Below are positions 1 to 8,841 of a stretch of 64,000 nt of DNA, piece after piece. The stretch spans positions 17,928 to 81,927 of the forward strand of contig JALHRS010000011.1 of NCBI GenBank assembly GCA_022841325.1, given 5' to 3'. The position numbers and the translations under genes were made by a program. Numbering within the stretch: the stretch's first letter is position 1; every line of letters starts with the position of its first letter. Under the pieces are notes generated by a model. That model was not told the origin of the DNA, ran no database searches, and saw nothing but the letters and a program-made list of their open reading frames with translations. This stretch comes from Lysobacterales bacterium (GTDB lineage Bacteria; Pseudomonadota; Gammaproteobacteria; Xanthomonadales; SZUA-5).

Positions 1-376
1 GCAGAGAACGCGGAGAGAAGCAGAGCGGATCTGGAAACGCTTTTCTCTGCGTTCTCCGCGGCCCTCGGCGTTCTCCGCGTTGGATGCTTTTCCCGCCCGT
101 CAGCGCAAGGGCTTGCTGGTGTCGTATCCACGGGTGGCGGTGGCGCCGCTATGGCGAAGACCGGAAACCGTGTCGGGCTGTTGCCAGTAGCCGAACGCGG
201 AGTACGCAGAGATGCGCAGAGAACGCGGAGAGAAGCAGAGCGGATCTGGAAACGCTTTTCTCTGCGTTCTCCGCGGCCCTCGGCGTTCTCCGCGTTGGAT
301 GCTTTTCCCGCCCGTCAGCGCAAGGGCTTGCTGGCGTTCTCCGCGTCGAAGCTCCTGCCAGCGGGCGCGGTGCCGG
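1..376. repeat. 119-bp direct repeat and CGCGGAGAAC-type repeats
   Basis: No gene is seen here. Positions 1-119 and 216-334 are identical by eye (119 bp, offset 215). Each copy carries inverted segments of the motif AACGCGGAGAACGC and its complement, the same motif seen again near 5590, 6230, 8655-8760 and 26700. The reading frames across it are repeat translations, not proteins. Confidence 0.85.
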
Positions 377-790
377 CTATTTCTTCAGCAAATCCCGGAT
401 CTCGCGCAGCAGCGCCACGTCTTCGGGGGTCGGCGGCGGGGCGGCTGGCGCGGCTTCTTCCTTCTTCTTCAGCCGGTTCATGGCCTTGATCACGAGGAAC
501 AGGGCCCAGGCCACGATCAGGAACTGGATCAGCGCGTTGATGAAAGCGCCGTAGCCGACCGCCACTTCCGGGGTGACCACCTTGTCAGCATCCATCACCG
601 CCTGCTGGATGACCCATTTCTTGTCGGCAAAGTCGATGCCGCCCATGGCCAGACCCAGCGGCGGCATCAGCACCTTGTCGACCAGCGCGCCGACGATCTT
701 GCCGAAGGCGCCACCAATGACCACACCCACGGCCAGATCGACCACATTGCCCCGCATCGCGAAATCGCGAAACTCACTCATGAAACTCAT
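377..790 (-). CDS. mscL: Large-conductance mechanosensitive channel MscL
   Basis: Encodes a 137-residue MscL, the inner-membrane pentameric channel that opens under hypo-osmotic membrane tension. The N-terminal amphipathic helix and TM1 (Ser-Phe-Met-Ser-Glu-Phe, then [19 protein letters not shown]) are the family hallmark. A periplasmic loop, a second membrane segment (about residues 75-100) and a charged C-terminal helix ending in Leu-Leu-Lys-Lys follow. The frame is open 28 codons further upstream, but the ATG at 790 gives the standard MscL start. Length is normal for the family. It is a single gene flanked by repeats on its downstream side. Confidence 0.96.
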   Translation of the reverse strand: MSFMSEFRDFAMRGNVVDLAVGVVIGGAFGKIVGALVDKVLMPPLGLAMGGIDFADKKWVIQQAVMDADKVVTPEVAVGYGAFINALIQFLIVAWALFLVIKAMNRLKKKEEAAPAAPPPTPEDVALLREIRDLLKK

Positions 791-982
791 GGCTGCTCCT
801 CGCTGATCAGTACGCTCGCCGCAATCTGGCGGCCCCATGACTTTAGCGGCATTCGCGGTCGGGAAGCGAGTCACACATTGATCGCATCCGCCTTCTTCAA
901 TTGGCTGGCAGCGCCAGCCGCGATCGGCAATTGCTCGGGTCGAGCATCCCGCCGACCACGGAGTCTGCTAGCGTGCGCACCC

Positions 983-1456
983 ATGGACCTGATCGAAACC
1001 CCCCTGTTGGTTGCCCCGCCGCCGCGCATCATCGGCTGGCGCGAATGGCTGTCGCTGCCGGAGCTCGGCATTGCCGGGATCAAGGCAAAGATTGATACCG
1101 GCGCTCGCAGCTCGGCGCTGCATGTGGTCTGGCAGGAGCGCTTCCATCGTGATGGCGCGCCCTGGGTGCGCTTTCTGCTGGAGGCCGATGGCAGCGGTTC
1201 CGCTGGCGTCGAATCCGAGGCCGAAGTGCTGGACGAGCGCAACGTGACCGATTCCGGTGGTCATGTCAGCAAGCGCCCCTTCATCCGCACACTGGTGCGC
1301 ATCGGCGGCGAGCAGTGGCCCATCGAGGTCAATCTGGCCGACCGTCGACGCATGCTGTTTCCAATGCTGCTCGGCCGCACGGCCATGAAAGGACGCCTGC
1401 TGGTCGATCCGGCGCGCTCCTTCGTCTACGGCCGTCCGGGGGAGATCGCGTCGTGA
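983..1456 (+). CDS. RimB-like putative ATP-dependent zinc protease (retropepsin-like fold)
   Basis: A 157-residue protein of the Zn_protease/DUF785 family, called RimB where it neighbours rimK. It has the Asp-Thr-Gly-Ala motif of a retropepsin-like fold (in [15 protein letters not shown]) and a later Leu-Leu-Gly-Arg turn. In known rim operons this protein is thought to act on the poly-glutamate tail of ribosomal protein S6. The ATG at 983 is chosen because upstream frame is repeat-derived. Its stop overlaps the GTG start of rimK (GTGA), indicating translational coupling. The reaction itself is inferred from the family. Confidence 0.85.
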   Translation: MDLIETPLLVAPPPRIIGWREWLSLPELGIAGIKAKIDTGARSSALHVVWQERFHRDGAPWVRFLLEADGSGSAGVESEAEVLDERNVTDSGGHVSKRPFIRTLVRIGGEQWPIEVNLADRRRMLFPMLLGRTAMKGRLLVDPARSFVYGRPGEIAS

Positions 1457-2340
1457 GGCTGGGAATCCTGTCGCGAAACCGCAAGCTGTATTCGACCCGC
1501 AGACTGGTTGAGGCGGCGCAGCAGCGCGGCCACACGGTACAGGTGGTCGATCCGCTGCGCTGCTACATGCGTATCAGCCCGGGATTGGCCGAGATTCACT
1601 ACAAGGGCAAGGTGCTGGAAGGCTTCGACGCCATCATTCCCCGCATCGGCGCCTCGATCACCTTCTATGGCACGGCCGTGGTCCGCCAGTTCGAGACCAT
1701 GGGCGTGTACACCGTCAACAGCGCCGATGGCATCGGCCGCGCTCGCGACAAGCTGCGTTCGATGCAGTTGCTGTCACAGCAGGGCATTGGCCTGCCGACC
1801 ACAGTCTGTGCCCACAGCCCCGATGACACCGATGATCTGGTGGCCATGCTCGGCGATCCGCCGCATGTGCTGAAGCTGGTCGAGGGCACCCAGGGGCAGG
1901 GCGTGGTGCTGGCCGAGAATCTGGCGGCGTCGATCAGCCTGGCCGAGGCCTTCAGAGGCGTCAAGGCGCACTTCCTGATGCAGGAATTCGTGCGCGAGGC
2001 CAAGGGCTCGGATCTGCGCGCCTTCGTGGTCGGCGGCAAGGTGGTGGCGACCATGATGCGTCAGGCCCGCGAAGGCGAGTTCCGCTCCAATCTGCATCGT
2101 GGCGGCAGTGCGCTCAGGGTCAAGCTGACCCGCGAGGAGCGGGCCACCGCGATCCGCGCTGCCGCGACCATGGGCCTGGGCATTGCCGGTGTCGATCTGC
2201 TGCGCTCGGACCGCGGTCCGCTGGTACTGGAAGTGAATTCCTCGCCGGGGCTGGAGGGCATCGAGGGCGCCTCCGGCATCGATGTGGCGGGTGTGGTCAT
2301 CGAATACATCGAGCGCTCGGTGCGCCGCCGCAGTCGATGA
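1453..2340 (+). CDS. rimK: RimK: ribosomal protein S6 modification (poly-glutamate) ligase
   Basis: A 295-residue ATP-grasp ligase that adds glutamate residues to the C terminus of ribosomal protein S6. It begins [18 protein letters not shown], the RimK signature N terminus, and has the ATP-grasp lysine segment ([12 protein letters not shown]) and the metal-binding [13 protein letters not shown] near the C terminus. The GTG start at 1453 overlaps the preceding stop. Length matches E. coli RimK (about 300). The gene forms an operon with the RimB-like gene and probably truC, which starts 19 bases later. Confidence 0.95.
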   Translation: MRLGILSRNRKLYSTRRLVEAAQQRGHTVQVVDPLRCYMRISPGLAEIHYKGKVLEGFDAIIPRIGASITFYGTAVVRQFETMGVYTVNSADGIGRARDKLRSMQLLSQQGIGLPTTVCAHSPDDTDDLVAMLGDPPHVLKLVEGTQGQGVVLAENLAASISLAEAFRGVKAHFLMQEFVREAKGSDLRAFVVGGKVVATMMRQAREGEFRSNLHRGGSALRVKLTREERATAIRAAATMGLGIAGVDLLRSDRGPLVLEVNSSPGLEGIEGASGIDVAGVVIEYIERSVRRRSR

Positions 2341-2359
2341 ACGCGCTGCTGCCGTCCTC

Positions 2360-3070
2360 ATGAGCGAGATCGACTCGATCGAAATCCTGGCGCGCGCCGA
2401 CCACTGGCTGGCGGTGAACAAGCCGGCCGGTCTCAGCGTCTACGAATCCACCTACACCGGCCCGCGCGAAGCCACGCTGCTGGGACTGCTGCGGCGCCAG
2501 CTTGGGGTCGATCGCATCCATGCCATCCATCGACTGGACCACGCCACCAGCGGTGTGCTGCTGCTGTCACTGGATGCGCGCACCGCGGCGGAGCTGTCGG
2601 CGCAGTTCCAGTCGCGGGCGGTGGTCAAGACCTATATCGCCGTGGTTCGTGGTGAACCGGCCGAGCAGTTTCAGGTCGACCATCCCTTGTCCGGCGCTTC
2701 TGGACGCGGCCAGGGCAAGCCGGCGCTGACCGAGTTCCGTACGCTGGCGCGCCTGCGCCTCGCCATTCCGCTGGCACGGCATCCCGAGGCCCGCTACGCG
2801 CTCGTCGAGGCCTCGCCCGAGACCGGTCGCTACCATCAGATCCGGCGCCACCTGAAGCACGCCGCTCATCCCATCGTCGGCGACGTCAAATACGGCAAGG
2901 GCGAACACAACCGCCTGTTCCGGCAGCACTATGGCGTGCATCGATTGCTGCTGCACGCGCGTCGATTGCAGTTCGCCGATCCCCAGGATGGCGCCATGGT
3001 GACGGTGGAAGCGCCCTTCGACAGCGCGTTCGAGCGCGCTCTGGCGTTGTTTGGCGAGACTGGCGTGTAG
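2360..3070 (+). CDS. truC: tRNA pseudouridine(65) synthase TruC
   Basis: A 236-residue RluA-family pseudouridine synthase. The catalytic-Asp motif is HRLDHATSGVLLL. TruC-like features are the segment ETGRYHQIRRHLKHAAHPIVG followed by a Gly-Lys-Gly-Glu-His-Asn-Arg stretch, close to E. coli TruC, which modifies U65 of tRNA-Ile and tRNA-Asp. The ATG at 2360 is the first good start after the rimK stop. Assignment to TruC rather than another RluA paralogue rests on the C-terminal motif and on length. Confidence 0.88.
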   Translation: MSEIDSIEILARADHWLAVNKPAGLSVYESTYTGPREATLLGLLRRQLGVDRIHAIHRLDHATSGVLLLSLDARTAAELSAQFQSRAVVKTYIAVVRGEPAEQFQVDHPLSGASGRGQGKPALTEFRTLARLRLAIPLARHPEARYALVEASPETGRYHQIRRHLKHAAHPIVGDVKYGKGEHNRLFRQHYGVHRLLLHARRLQFADPQDGAMVTVEAPFDSAFERALALFGETGV

Positions 3071-3095
3071 CCTGGGTTGGCCGTGTAGCAACGTG

Positions 3096-3164
3096 GTAGG
3101 TCCAGACTTGTCTGGACGCTTCTCCATCATCATGTAAAGAGCGTCCAGACAAGTCTGGACCTAC
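3096..3164. repeat. Palindromic repeat, family A (TCCAGACTTGTCTGGA pair)
   Basis: Two inverted copies of GTAGGTCCAGACTTGTCTGG separated by a short variable centre. Each arm is itself a near-palindrome. The same unit occurs at 4352, 12551, 38990, 46284 and 54610, with single arms at 17361 and 23134. REP-like in organisation. Confidence 0.9.
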
Positions 3165-3279
3165 AACAGTGGCGCGGGTCTTCACTCTGTCAGGTGTATC
3201 GCCGCGCGCTCGCCATGACCTGCCGAAGGCGCGCTTTGCGCTAGGCTTCAGGGCCTCGATCAAGCCTCAAGGATTTCCG

Positions 3280-4263
3280 ATGCGCGCTCTGCTGGCACTG
3301 TGTCTGTTCTGTTCCGGCGCCCTGGCTGCGGAGCAACCGATCGCTCTGGCCATCCATGGCGGCGCCGGCACCATCGATCGCGGTTCGATGAGCGAGGAAC
3401 AGGAGGCCGAAATCCGCGCCGATCTGGAAGCGGCGCTGGACGCCGGTTACGCGGTACTGGAGCAGGGCGGGGAATCCCTCGACGCGGTTGTCGCCGTGAT
3501 CACGCGGCTGGAAGACTCACCCCATTTCAATGCCGGCAAGGGCGCGGTCTTCACCGAGTCCGGGACCAATGAGCTGGATGCCTCGATCATGGACGGCGCG
3601 ACCCACAACGCCGGCGCCGTCGCCGGCCTGACCACGGTCAAGAACCCGATCCTGCTGGCGCGTGCGGTCATGGAACGCTCGGTGCACGTGATGATGGTCG
3701 GTGCCGGGGCCGAGACCTTCGCCACGGAAGTCGGCGTGGAACGCGTCAAGCCCGACTATTTCCGCACCGAGGCGCGCTGGCAGCAGTATCTGAAGGCCAA
3801 GGCAGAGGCCGCCGCCAAGCCCGTGGCCTCGGTACCGGTCTGGCACTACATCGGTACCGTGGGCGCCGTGGCACTGGATCGGAAGGGCCACCTGGCCGCC
3901 GGAACCTCGACCGGCGGCATGACCCTGAAGCGCTACGGCCGGGTCGGCGACGCCCCGATCATCGGCGCCGGCACCTGGGCCGACGAGGGCTGTGCCGTGT
4001 CGGCCACCGGCTGGGGCGAATACTTCATCCGCCTCAACGTGGCCCACGACATCTGCGCCCGCGTGCGCTACGGCAAGGCCAGCCTGGCCGAGGCCGCCGA
4101 TACCGTGATCATGCAGCAGGTACCCAGACTCGGCGGCAACGGCGGCGTCATCGTGCTCGACCGCCAGGGCCTGGTGCGCATGCCCTTCAACACCAGCGGC
4201 ATGTACCGCGCCGCCATCGATGGCGACGGCAAGCGCGTGGTGGCGATCTACGGCGAGCCGTAG
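3280..4263 (+). CDS. iaaA: Secreted isoaspartyl peptidase / L-asparaginase (plant type, Ntn hydrolase)
   Basis: A 327-residue N-terminal-nucleophile hydrolase that cleaves isoaspartyl dipeptides and asparagine. A signal peptide (MRALLALCLFCSGALAAEQ) precedes the motif IHGGAGTI. The autocleavage nucleophile is Thr193 in IGTVGAVALD, followed by AAGTSTGGM, which forms the start of the beta subunit. A second signature is GAGTWADEGCAVSATGWGE. The ATG at 3280 is chosen because it gives a clean signal peptide; the frame upstream is junk. Export suggests a periplasmic scavenging or protein-repair role. Confidence 0.93.
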   Translation: MRALLALCLFCSGALAAEQPIALAIHGGAGTIDRGSMSEEQEAEIRADLEAALDAGYAVLEQGGESLDAVVAVITRLEDSPHFNAGKGAVFTESGTNELDASIMDGATHNAGAVAGLTTVKNPILLARAVMERSVHVMMVGAGAETFATEVGVERVKPDYFRTEARWQQYLKAKAEAAAKPVASVPVWHYIGTVGAVALDRKGHLAAGTSTGGMTLKRYGRVGDAPIIGAGTWADEGCAVSATGWGEYFIRLNVAHDICARVRYGKASLAEAADTVIMQQVPRLGGNGGVIVLDRQGLVRMPFNTSGMYRAAIDGDGKRVVAIYGEP

Positions 4264-4264
4264 G

Positions 4265-4583
4265 TTCGGGACTCGGGACTCGGGACTCGGGACTCGGGAC
4301 TCGGGACTCGGGAAAAGGCTAAACCGCTCTTGCGCCGAACCCAAGGGATCTGTAGGTCCAGACTTGTCTGGACGCTCTTTGCATGGTGATGGAGAAGCGT
4401 CCAGACAAGTCTGGACCTACCAAAGCCCTCAGCACCGTAGCCTTTCCCGTGCCCCGTGCCCCGTGCCCCGTGCCCCGTGCCCCGTGCCCCGTGCCCCGCG
4501 CCCCGTACCCCAAACCCCATTCACCCCCATCTTCGCGCCCTTCTATACAATGCGCGGCTTCCCAGCCTGTCGTAGAAGTGCCC
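4265..4583. repeat. Repeat-filled spacer: two heptamer arrays and a family A palindrome
   Basis: Holds about seven copies of the 7-mer GGGACTC (4267-4312), a family A palindromic pair (4352-4420) and about eight copies of the 7-mer GTGCCCC (4448-4505). No gene is supported before the ATG at 4584. Confidence 0.9.
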
Positions 4584-5486
4584 ATGCGTCGCGCCGTTTC
4601 TGTTGCTTTTGTCCTGGTGGTGCTGTTGTTGCCGATGACCGCGCCTGCGGCCATGCTTGCCAGCCAGTTTGGTCGCCGCTACGGCGCGCTCGAGATCTAC
4701 GACGCCCAGAGCAAGCTGTCGTTCCGGGTCAACACGCCGCGCCTGTCCGAGCGCCTGCCGCCGTGTTCGACCTATCTGTTGCCACATCTGGCCATTGCCC
4801 TTGGCACCGGCGTCATCAAGGACACCGACAGCCTGATTGCCTTTGACCCGGCCAAGCATCCGGAAGCGAGCTTCTGGCCGCAGTCCTGGCAACGCGACCA
4901 GACCTTCGACACGGCCCTGAAGAACTCGGTGCAGTGGTATGCGCAGGAAGTGTCCGCCCGCCTGGGTACAGCGCGGCTGGAGCAGAACCTGAAGCGGCTC
5001 AAGTACGGCAACGCCGACATCAGCGGCGGTCTCGACAAGTTCTGGATGTCCAGCAGCTTGCGGGTGACCTCCTTTGAACAGATCGACTTCCTGAAGGCCT
5101 TCCGCGACGGCAAGCTCGGTTTCAATCCGCGGGTGACCAAGGCTCTGCAGGACGCCATGGTGATCGAGCGCACGGTCGATTACACCATCTACGGCAAATA
5201 CGGCTCCTGCCCCATGGACGATGGCACCTACGTGGGCTGGCTGGTCGGTTATCTGGAGCGCCCGGGCAAGGTCTGGTACTTCGCGCTGAATCTGGATGGC
5301 CAGTCGCTGGCCGATTTCGCCGTCGTCCGCCTGGGCATCGTCCGCGGTTCGATGCAGGAACTCGGATTCATCCCCGCCCCACCGCCAGTCGAGCCGCTGC
5401 CAGCTGATCCGGCGGTCACTCCGGTGGCGGATCCTGTCGCCGACCCGGCCACTGCCGGCGTGGCGCCGGTGTCGGAATATCCCTGA
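4584..5486 (+). CDS. Class D beta-lactamase (OXA)-like secreted protein with altered active site
   Basis: A 300-residue exported protein (signal peptide in the first ~23 residues) aligning along its length with OXA beta-lactamases and BlaR1 sensor domains: FGRRYGALEIYD, then PCSTYLLPHLAIALGTGVIKD, then LKNSVQWYAQEV, YGNADISGGLDKFW and the beta-strand GWLVGYLE. The nucleophile Ser62 is present, but the fourth residue of the Ser-x-x-Lys motif is Leu65, not Lys. The later Lys-Thr/Ser-Gly motif reads Lys-Tyr-Gly. The C terminus has a Pro/Ala-rich tail with two PVADP repeats. Since the carbamylated Lys is required for catalysis in this family, beta-lactamase activity is unlikely; it may bind peptidoglycan or a ligand. 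Confidence 0.82.
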   Translation: MRRAVSVAFVLVVLLLPMTAPAAMLASQFGRRYGALEIYDAQSKLSFRVNTPRLSERLPPCSTYLLPHLAIALGTGVIKDTDSLIAFDPAKHPEASFWPQSWQRDQTFDTALKNSVQWYAQEVSARLGTARLEQNLKRLKYGNADISGGLDKFWMSSSLRVTSFEQIDFLKAFRDGKLGFNPRVTKALQDAMVIERTVDYTIYGKYGSCPMDDGTYVGWLVGYLERPGKVWYFALNLDGQSLADFAVVRLGIVRGSMQELGFIPAPPPVEPLPADPAVTPVADPVADPATAGVAPVSEYP

Positions 5487-6648
5487 GGCCTGGCGGTTGC
5501 GCGTCGGGGTAGGCGACCTTGCGTCGCGACCGTCGTGCACTGCCGCTGCGGCGAGAATCAGGATCCGCGGCGGACTGTGGCCAGCAGCGCAACGCGGAGA
5601 ACGCTGAGGCGCGCAGAGGAGAGCATTTCCAGATTCGCCTTGCTTCTGACCGCGTTCGAGCTCTTTTCATCAACTGGTATCGTAAGTTGTTGATGCGTCA
5701 TTGCGAGGAGCGCAGCGACGAAGCAATCCAGTGCTCTCGAACGCGCGAATCTGGATGGCTTCGCTGTGCTCTCCATGGACCCATATCGCAAGTTGTTGAT
5801 GCGTCATTGCGAGGAGCGCAGCGACGAAGCAATCCAGGCTATCGCCGCGCGCCCCTGGATCGCTTCCCCCTGATCAAGTCCGGGGTCGCAATGACGCCAG
5901 TACCAGGTCACCACGCAGTTCTTGGTTGATGCAGGTTGCCGTGAAAGTCGTTCAGGCGAGAGCTGTCGCTCCCTCCCCGATGTTCGGGGAGGGCTGGGTA
6001 GGGGTTAGGCAAGAAACCCTATGCAACGGTCATGGCACGAGCGACTTTCATGATTGCGAGTGACTCGCAGCCATGACCCTTGGGCCAAGCGTAGCGTGCC
6101 CAGCACCAGCGGCCTGTGGCCAGCAGCGCAACGCGCTTCCCTGCAAACAGGCCATACGGTCGGTGTTTTGCCGTAGCGGAGCCGTCACGTAGACCCTGCG
6201 GGTCAACGTGACCTACTTTCTTCTCTCTGCGTTCTCCGCGCCTCTCGGCGTTCTCCGCGTTCAGGGGCTTTCCCCGCAGGCGTGCGCTAAGGCTGATGTT
6301 GTGCGCTCGCGCCGCAAGGGCGCTCTTACTGGAAAGCAAACGGATCCACGGCCTTAACGATCCGCAAATGCTGGCTTAACTGCGATCTAACGAGCGCTTC
6401 GCTAGCGTCTGTGCCATCGTACTCCGACACGCAGGGCGTCGTCGTAATGCGGTAATCGGGGCAGTACTTGAGGCCCGGGCCGGCGGATTCCCCCATGAAA
6501 CGCTACCCGGGCTTTCTTTTTGCCTGCTGTATTGCGGCCCCCGGCCGGCACGGCTGATCAAATGGCTGCCCAAGGCTGGAACTTGGCCGCTTCGCCCCAA
6601 TCTATGAATGGTACGGCGGGCCCTTCTCCGCCAGTGTAGAGTCAGCCC
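5487..6648. repeat. 1.16-kb gene-free repeat cluster
   Basis: No convincing gene. It contains CGCGGAGAAC-type repeats (5588-5625 and about 6220-6270), two copies of a unit with ATCG(T/C)AAGTTGTTGATGCG leading into family B (5673-5732 and 5783-5896), a GC hairpin near 5971-6003 (CCCTCCCCGATGTTCGGGG), and a family E element near 6185-6215. Reading frames such as the one at 6019-6339 on the minus strand are translations of these repeats. Confidence 0.8.
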
Positions 6649-7332
6649 ATGCGCATACTCGTCATCGAAGACAATCCGGACATCGCCAGCAACATCGGCG
6701 ATTACCTGACCGACCACGGCAATGTGGTCGATTTTGCCGCGGACGGCATCACCGGCCTGCATCTGGCGGTGGTCAACGACTACGAAGTCATCGTGCTCGA
6801 TCTGATGCTACCCGGCATGGACGGCCTCGAGGTCTGCCGCAAGCTGCGCCAGGAAGCGCGCAAGCACACGCCGGTGCTGATGCTGACCGCGCGCGATGCG
6901 CTGCCGCAGAAGCTGGCCGGATTCGAGACCGGCGCCGACGACTACATGGTCAAACCCTTTGCGCTGCAGGAACTGGAGGCGCGCATCCTGGTGCTGGTCC
7001 GCCGCAGCAAGCCGCAGCAGGCGCGCGTGCTGGTCGTGGCCGATCTCAGCTACAACCTCGACACGCTGGTGGTGGTGCGACAGGGCAAGAGCATCCAGCT
7101 CAATCCGATCGCCTTGAAAATTCTGCAATGTCTGATGGAGGCCAGTCCCTCGGTAGTCACCCGGCAAGAGCTGGAAATGCGGGTGTGGGGCGAAGAACTG
7201 CCCGACAGCGATAGCCTGCGCGTGCATATCCACACGCTGCGTGCGGCCATCGACAAGCCCTTCGACAAACCGTTGATCCAGACCCGTCACGGCATTGGCT
7301 ATCGCCTCGTCGACCCCGAAGCGGCATCGTAA
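6649..7332 (+). CDS. OmpR/PhoB-family response regulator
   Basis: A 227-residue DNA-binding response regulator. The receiver domain (residues 1-120) has the acidic pair in VIEDNPD, phospho-acceptor Asp51 in VIVLDLMLPGMDG and the conserved Lys in DDYMVKPFA. The C-terminal winged helix (about 130-222) ends in the typical QTRHGIGYRL. It overlaps the histidine kinase gene by 38 bases, so the two form one operon and are almost certainly partners. Closest in style to QseB/TctD-like regulators; the signal is unknown. Confidence 0.93.
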   Translation: MRILVIEDNPDIASNIGDYLTDHGNVVDFAADGITGLHLAVVNDYEVIVLDLMLPGMDGLEVCRKLRQEARKHTPVLMLTARDALPQKLAGFETGADDYMVKPFALQELEARILVLVRRSKPQQARVLVVADLSYNLDTLVVVRQGKSIQLNPIALKILQCLMEASPSVVTRQELEMRVWGEELPDSDSLRVHIHTLRAAIDKPFDKPLIQTRHGIGYRLVDPEAAS

Positions 7333-8611
7333 GCGCCTACGCAGCCGCATCATCATCTCGTTTGCGCTGTTTGGAACAGCGCTGACGGCGCTGTTTGCGG
7401 CAGCGGCAATCTCTCTGCGTGGGTATCTGGAAGAGGGGCTGATCGGCGATACGCTGGAGCGTGAACTCGATGCCTATGCCACGGCGTGGTACAAGGCGCG
7501 CGACGGAAATGCCCCGTTGCTGTTCGAGTTCTCCAAGATCAAGGGTCGCGTCGTCGGTCCCAACCGATTCGCCAATCAGTCCTTTGAACGTCAGCGCCTG
7601 GGCAATGGAGTGCATCGGGTCACCGAGGTATCAGCCGATGGTCCGGTGACCTACAAGCTGGCGGTAAGAAAGGATGCTGGCGTCTGGTTCTTTCTCGAGT
7701 ACGACATCACCGAAGAGGAGCGTGGCCGTACTCTCCTGATCGGTCTGCTGATCGCAACCGTGGCCTTTTTCTCGATTCTGGCGCTGGCCATCGGTTTCTG
7801 GTCTTCCTCGCGGGTGATGGCGCCGGTCGCCGATCTGGCCAGACGCCTGGAAGCCATCAGCCGCCGCGGTCGCCACGAACCGCTGGCCCCGCACTTTGCC
7901 GACGATGAAGTCGGCCAGCTGGCCAGCGCGCTGGACGATTACGCCGGGCAGTTGACTGCCCTGGTTGAGCGCGACCGCGAGTTCAACTCCGATGTCAGTC
8001 ACGAGCTGCGCACGCCGCTGGCGGTGATCCAGACCACCACCGAACTGGTCATGGGCAGCCCCGAGCTGTCTCCCAAGATGCGCGAGCGCCTGGCCCGCAT
8101 CGAGCGCGCTTCCAAGCAATCGACCGAGCTGATCGCCGCCCTGCTGCTGCTCTCGCGCAGCGAGCGCCAGGGCCCGCAGGATGGCGAGAGCTGCGATGTC
8201 GCCAAGGTGGCGGCTGAAGTGATCGACTCGCATCGGCCGCAGATCGGCGGGCGCCCGATCGAACTCAAGCTGGAGATCAGCGCCCATCCCGAAGTGGCGG
8301 CGCCTGATTCGGTGATTGCGGTGGTGCTGAACAACCTGGTCGGCAACGCCGTGAAGTACACCAGGGAAGGCGAAATCCGGGTGGTGGTCAGCCGCGAGGG
8401 TGTGATCGTCGAGGACAGCGGCGCCGGGATTACTCTTCAGGAAGCGGCAACCCTGTTCGATCGCCATGTCCGCGGCAGCAGTGCCGGCAGCACCAGTGGC
8501 GCCGGCCTGGGCCTGGCCATCGTCAAGCGCCTGTGCGCGCTCTACGGCTGGACCGCCGAACTGGAACCCCGCCCCGAAGGCGGCGCCCGCGCCTCGCTGC
8601 GCTTCTCCTGA
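7295..8611 (+). CDS. Sensor histidine kinase, partner of the upstream regulator
   Basis: A 438-residue membrane kinase. TM1 is about residues 18-41 and TM2 about 146-170, enclosing a short ~100-residue periplasmic domain. The HisKA box has phospho-acceptor His236 in DVSHELRTPLAV, then the N box NNLVGNAVKYT, G1 box VEDSGAGI and G2 box GAGLGLAIVKRL. The start is uncertain: the frame opens with TTG at 7295 and no ATG or GTG precedes TM1, so a TTG start overlapping the regulator gene by 38 bases is proposed. The signal cannot be predicted. Confidence 0.9.
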   Translation: MAIASSTPKRHRKRLRSRIIISFALFGTALTALFAAAAISLRGYLEEGLIGDTLERELDAYATAWYKARDGNAPLLFEFSKIKGRVVGPNRFANQSFERQRLGNGVHRVTEVSADGPVTYKLAVRKDAGVWFFLEYDITEEERGRTLLIGLLIATVAFFSILALAIGFWSSSRVMAPVADLARRLEAISRRGRHEPLAPHFADDEVGQLASALDDYAGQLTALVERDREFNSDVSHELRTPLAVIQTTTELVMGSPELSPKMRERLARIERASKQSTELIAALLLLSRSERQGPQDGESCDVAKVAAEVIDSHRPQIGGRPIELKLEISAHPEVAAPDSVIAVVLNNLVGNAVKYTREGEIRVVVSREGVIVEDSGAGITLQEAATLFDRHVRGSSAGSTSGAGLGLAIVKRLCALYGWTAELEPRPEGGARASLRFS

Positions 8612-8841
8612 GCGGTGGTGGGTCACATCCGATTCTCCGCGTGAGGGGAAAGCTTGATCAACGCGGAGAACGCCGAGGGTCGCGGAGAACGCAGAGAGAA
8701 GCAAAGCCGATCTCAATCGCTCTTCTCCACGTTCTCTGCGGCCCTTTGCGTTCTCCGCGTTCGGCTTCTGACCACAGCTTGCCACGGTTCCCGTTCCTCG
8801 CCGCGGCGACGCGACTCCCCGGTCGCGACGCTAGGTCACTT
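8612..8841. repeat. CGCGGAGAAC-type inverted repeats
   Basis: Between the kinase and the M48 gene, 8655-8765 holds direct and inverted copies of AACGCGGAGAACGC with AGAGAAGC, the same family as at 1-334. No gene is seen. Confidence 0.75.

Noticed and set aside
1..6640. Short frames translated from repeats (for example those containing HCEERSDEAI)
   Set aside because: These peptides come from family B repeats and recur in unrelated places; they are a known source of false proteins.
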